From Pipra filicauda (Eukaryota > Chordata > Aves > Passeriformes > Pipridae), in the NCBI RefSeq assembly GCF_003945595.2, contig NW_024104376.1:2542001-2606000 (forward strand): 64,000 nt of DNA. Reading direction: 5' to 3'. Below the pieces are notes generated by a model. The model worked only from the letters and a program-made list of their open reading frames with translations, was not told where the DNA came from and did not search any database. The position numbers were made by a program, and so were the translations under genes. Below, piece by piece: positions 59,331 to 64,000 of this stretch; position 1 is the first letter of the stretch, and each line of letters begins with the position of its first letter.

Positions 59331-62300
59331 CTGTAGCTTCGGTCTGTGTGACTCAAACATCTCCATCCTACAGCAAAGGGTTAGAGACCCTTATGTTACA
59401 TATTTGTCTTGGCAAGATCTTATCTGTTTGCACATCACTAGGATTCATCTGAGCAATTGTCTCCATTATCCAGGTAGGAAAGCAAGGAGGTAGCAGAGAT
59501 GGGCTGCTATTTTAGGAAGCTGTGAGAAGCGATTGCTTTCTTAAGGGCCAGACTGTGTGTGCAATATCAAATTTCTGGCCTGACAAACCCACAAAGGCCA
59601 TCAAGCAAATCAGTAGCAGATCTGGGAAAAGAGCTCAGCAGTTGCTGGCTCCTGGCCTGACCCAGGGTGACTCACTTATCTTACACATGTTGCATCTTTT
59701 CCATGCACGGAGCAGGCATTGACATCAACATGGCCCAAAAGATCTACTCCTTCTGGCCAGCACTGACTGTTTGCTCTCCTCCCAGCACATGCATCAACTT
59801 CCACCATCCAATAACTATAGCAGCACTTCATTTAACACCCCTACACCCTGTTACTAAATGTTTGATAGAAGATTAAAGAAACAAGTTCTTGTATGCTAAT
59901 ATACTCGCCAAGTATTTGCTCCTATTTTATCCCTTCGCTTGCTTTGTTGCCTTTCCTGACAACTTGACTATTCACAGGAAGTGTCACCTTGCAGGATATC
60001 ATATAGGCTGACGTGACTGTTTAACACAGTCATCGGAAGAAGCCACGTAAGGTAAAATATATTATATGCATTAGTTTTTGTTTCTACAGCGGGCAGAGGA
60101 AAGTCTGTGTCTCAAGGTTTGCCAGTACCCTGTCAGCAGCAGCTGGTACCTGGTTTAATGCTGTGGGCTGGCTGTGAGGCTGCAAGTAGAACCCTATTTT
60201 GTCCTGGGAAGCCTGGAGAGGAAATGAGAAATCTCCTGGAGTTGTGGTGGCACTTATGTCAGAGCTGGCCTGCACCCTCCCTCCAAGTGCTGCTCTCTGC
60301 CAGGCTGGTGCATAGCAGGGAGAGAAGCCATAGCTGTTCTGAAGGTGATGGTGAAATAATCTTTATAAAAAAAGGAAGTGGAAAAAGAGGTAAAATTACT
60401 GGTTTGCAAATGTTTCATTATCTGTTGGAAAGCAGCAAGATTCATTTTATTTCCTCTGCAGTGTCTCTGCTTGACATAGGAGAGCTGCCAGCTATGGCAT
60501 CTCCCCTAGGATCAACAACCCAGACAACAGGAGTAACTGACAGCTGAACCCTCTTGGGCCTTTCATTAAAAAAAAAACCCAAAGCAACAAAACCCCCAAA
60601 CCCCCCTATGATTAACTAAAACACAGGGCAGAAAGCATCACACTGGGGATGCTCTGGGAAGGGCAGGGTTCAGCACTGTGCTTCTGTGCCTGCTCCCCTG
60701 ATGAGTGGGCCATTTTCCACCCCTGACGAAGACAGGTTCCTCTGGGGCTGGGGCTGTTACTGGTGGCGTTGGGCACAATGGCAGAAGCAGAGGCACTGAA
60801 GATGTGGAAAGAAATCCCCTCTGGGTGCAGCAGTCCTGAGGGGCAGGGGAGCTGAAACTCATTGCTTGCCCACACAGCAGCTGAGGTGCCATTCTCAGAT
60901 GGCAATTGTGAAGCTTTTCCTGGCTGCAGCCCTGTAACAATATGTCCTGGCATTTGCTTTTATCAGTAACAGCAGTCTCCATGCTGTAATTAAAGCCAGT
61001 CATCTGGGAAAATCAGTAGAAACTCTAACCCCTCCAGCCTGCAACCCCAGGTATGCAAGTGGCACAGCCCACTGCTGCCTCCCAAGGTCCCAGCACAGGG
61101 CTGAACCCACTGACATCTCCTTAGAGTGGCAATGGCCAGCTTTCCAGGAGGCCCTGGCACTCACTGAGAGCACGGTCAGGGTAAATAGCCAAAAGAGATG
61201 TGGCAGGGCTGGGAGAGCCCCCAGGGATCCTGAGGCTGGAGTGCTGCTGCAGCATTGTGAGACTCTTCTCCGGTCATTGGAGACAGTGGGCAAGGAGGCT
61301 TTGCTGGCAGTGTGCTGGGGACCAGGCACTTGCTGAGGTGTCCCAATATCCCCATTTGTTCACTCACCACACCCTTGGGTGAGGAAAGCCTTATTGTTCA
61401 CTGTTATCTCAAAATCACCCACAACTGCAGCCCCAGCCAGTGTGACAGAGAGGAAGAAAAAAGCACAGATGCCAGGACTCATTTCTAAAGGGCGGAGGTG
61501 AAGATCCCCCTTGCTTACATCAGGATGAAGCTGCAGAAGTTCTCCTGGATGTCAGGACCATGTGCTGCCTCTCCTTATGTGGAGGAGGAGGGGCTGCCAT
61601 TCTTCTGTCTTTTACAACCCTGGGCATCCATCTCAGTGGATTTAGGTAGTTTCAGAACATGCCTGCCCCTCGACCTCCACTAAGAGGTCCTGGCAGCATT
61701 TACCCATTTTCCCAGAAATTACTTGATTGTTTCTATTTTCAGGGGTTTGGCTGATAGCTCTTGGTTGAATAAAGACCCTCTTTACCTCCATGGGGCAAAG
61801 CTCAGTCCCCATTAGATGAGCACTTGCGTACTGTCCTTCACAAATGGATGGCCAATTCTCCTCCTTCCTCTCAGGTACCTGTTTGAGTGGAAATTGCCCT
61901 TTCCTGGAAGAAACACGGTGCTGAACCTGAAATTAAAATTAAACACGATCAATTTGTCTCAGTACTGACTCCTGATTGAGATCATTCACTGGGAGAATGG
62001 GTGGGGGGTCCTGACTAATATTTTTCCTCTAGGCAGAGCTTAACATGAATTTCAAGAGCACCAGATTGATGAGAGAGTCCTGGAGCGGCAGCATTTCTCT
62101 GTCTCCATCTGGTACACAGACACCCCAGTGTGCTGCATGTTAAGACATCTCCTGCTATATTTGTAAATAATACTAATTGCTCTGAGCTCCTTCAGAAGCA
62201 CTAGAATTAGAGGGAATGAGGAACAAACTGCAAAGCTGTCCTTCTGAGGTGCTGCAAGCCTAGGTTCATCAGACAGTGTCACTGAGAACAGAAAGTCAGC

Positions 62301-64000
62301 AGCTGCAGCAGTGTTGCAAAGCCATGAAGACAAAATGCAGCCATGCCAGCAGGACAGAGCTAGCAGCCCTCACATGGGCTCAGACCTCCCTAAAACTCCT
62401 CAGCAGTAGAGGAGAACATCAAAAGGCTCAGTTCTGAACTCAGCTGAGGAGTTAAGAAGAAAAGGCTTTTTTTTACTGAAGAAGCAGTGGGAAGCAGAGG
62501 CTCTCGGGGAAGCTGAGGAATGAGCCATAGAAAGGGGCTCACATAGGTGTAGGCTCCACAGCTGAGCTACATCAGGAGTTTATCAGGAGCAGTACCTCAG
62601 TGAAATCCATGAATCAATCCAGAGGATGTAATTAGTGCCTTTGGAGGCTGTGAGTAGGCCAGTAGCAGACAAGGCTGTGATGCTGGCTTCCAGGAGCTCT
62701 ATTACTGCTACAATCAAATCGTGCCATTTTTCCAGATTGTTTGCTGCTGCTTTTTTTGTTTATCATAGAAAGAAAAAAAAAATCAATAATTTTCAAAGGG
62801 CATGAAAAAGAGCAAAGAACTTTTTTTTTATTAAATAAAATACATAATTTGCAATATTAAAACTAATGCTTATGGCAAAGCATCCTTCTCATTCATTCAT
62901 GAGTCAGGCACAACTCAACCTCATTTATGCCCAAGCACTAAGATTAATTCAGGTCTGTGCAGCTACAAACTTGTCCCTCACTGCCTCAGCCACACGCATA
63001 AGCCAAGGGCTCTCCCCACCAGTGACGCAGGTCTTCATGCTCTGGTCAGTCCTGCAGTGCTGCCCATAGCACAGGACTATCTGGGGAGGTCCAGGGCTGG
63101 GTCTGGCAGGCTGAGCCCAGCTCTGGCTGAAGGCAGGCAGTCTCACACTGACCCAGTTGCTCTAATGTGGACACATCCAGACTGTGGTGGCCAGGAGCTG
63201 CTCCAGGGGATCGATGAAGGGCAGGAGCACATCTGTGCCATGACACAGGGTTCAGCGTGGGGCTGCCCAGTGCAGCTGAGCCCCAGCTGGCACAGCCACA
63301 GGGCACAGACAGGGTCTGGATAGCTCCAGGTTGGAGAAGCCAGGCTGTATTTACACAGTGCTGCCTACGAGCTCCCAAGTCCCAGCTCTTGGCAGCTACA
63401 GCCTGATTTGTCTAGACTGCATCTGGACTCGAACTGGCTCCTGGCCAGCTCAAATGAATCTCTCAACACCGTGCTTCCCACATGTCAAACCCCGGGATTA
63501 ACACGGTCAGTGGGAGCTCCCATCTATCTGCATCAGCCATCTGCATCAGGCAGTGCAGTCAGTCCCATAGATGTTGACAATACATCCTGAATTTGCTGTA
63601 ACACTTATCTCCTGAAACCTTTGAAGTAGGCACATCTTGAGTCTGCACTTCATGCAAGGGTCCCTGTTTCTAACTTGGCAAATCTGCAACATAAACACTA
63701 ACAATATGCCCTATAAATACATATATTTTCTAGCAGCCAAGCCAAAATTGAATGAAGTCCATAAGGAGGCATAGACAGCCTTCACTGGTTTTACACTGGG
63801 ACATTTATTTTTGTTCTGAATAAAAAAATCATTGTCATCTAACAAGAAGTTTTCAGGTCATAGTTGACTCTCAGGCTATGTCCATATTAGTATATTAAGC
63901 AACACACATTCCTGGGCCCTGATACATGTTCATCTATGTTTTTGAATAGTTAAAATGTTCCACAGTGCAGTGCTGGATGGTGTTAACCAGCAGGCTTCCA

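Larger units (their letters stand above)
42770..64000. other. Gene desert downstream of TRIB1
   Basis: This 21-kb stretch contains no open frame with a recognisable domain or splice structure. It holds CR1 copies (47194-47526, 49165-49534, 54271-54680, 59040-59330), a MIR-like SINE (55056-55172), an LTR-like repeat (52295-53105), a 45-nt hairpin (42904-42948), and short A/T tracts. An AT-rich, repeat-free block at about 44080-44260 has the look of conserved non-coding DNA, but this is impression only. A coding-like patch at 57420-57710 is listed separately. Confidence 0.75.

Noticed and set aside
1..64000. CRISPR arrays, tRNA or rRNA genes, and bacterial mobile systems
   Set aside because: None were seen. 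The only tRNA-like segments are degenerate SINE heads, and the genomic context is avian nuclear DNA.

Overview
This window is vertebrate nuclear DNA and almost certainly from a bird. Several CR1 LINE fragments end in the avian 8-bp tail (ATTCTATG-type), coding exons are split by GT-AG introns, and no prokaryotic operons are present. An avian interspersed repeat at about 52.3-53.1 kb hints at a non-galliform bird, but the species cannot be fixed from the sequence alone.

Two protein-coding genes are supported, both on the + strand, in the NSMCE2-TRIB1 order known from amniotes (human 8q24.13). (1) The last three coding exons of NSMCE2 (23941-24041, 24363-24469, 27776-27872) encode the SP-RING domain of the SMC5/6-associated SUMO E3 ligase. 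The 3' UTR ends near a poly(A) signal at 28160. The first 23.9 kb is read as a large NSMCE2 intron, because the first visible exon begins in mid-codon. (2) Complete TRIB1 (Tribbles pseudokinase 1) lies at 37489-41009, with three coding exons and 355 codons. It starts inside a strong CpG island and has a roughly 1.7-kb 3' UTR ending near the poly(A) signal at 42740.

Layout: 1-23940 is an AT-rich NSMCE2 intron with CR1, MIR-like SINE and nested MITE-like remnants. 23941-28190 holds the NSMCE2 3' exons. 28190-36900 is intergenic with few recognisable features. 36900-42770 is TRIB1. 42770-64000 is a gene desert rich in CR1, MIR-like and LTR-like repeats, with no supportable gene. The two genes do not form a pathway: one is a genome-stability SUMO ligase subunit, the other a short-lived scaffold that recruits COP1 to substrates such as C/EBP proteins.

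No wholly novel system was found. The best leads are regulatory: an upstream ORF that ends 24 nt before the weak-context TRIB1 start, a 32-T homopolymer in the TRIB1 CpG island, three consensus Pumilio sites clustered at the end of the TRIB1 3' UTR, a compact 18-bp-paired hairpin just past the TRIB1 poly(A) site, and a MITE-like palindrome nested in an old SINE with an 8-bp target duplication.
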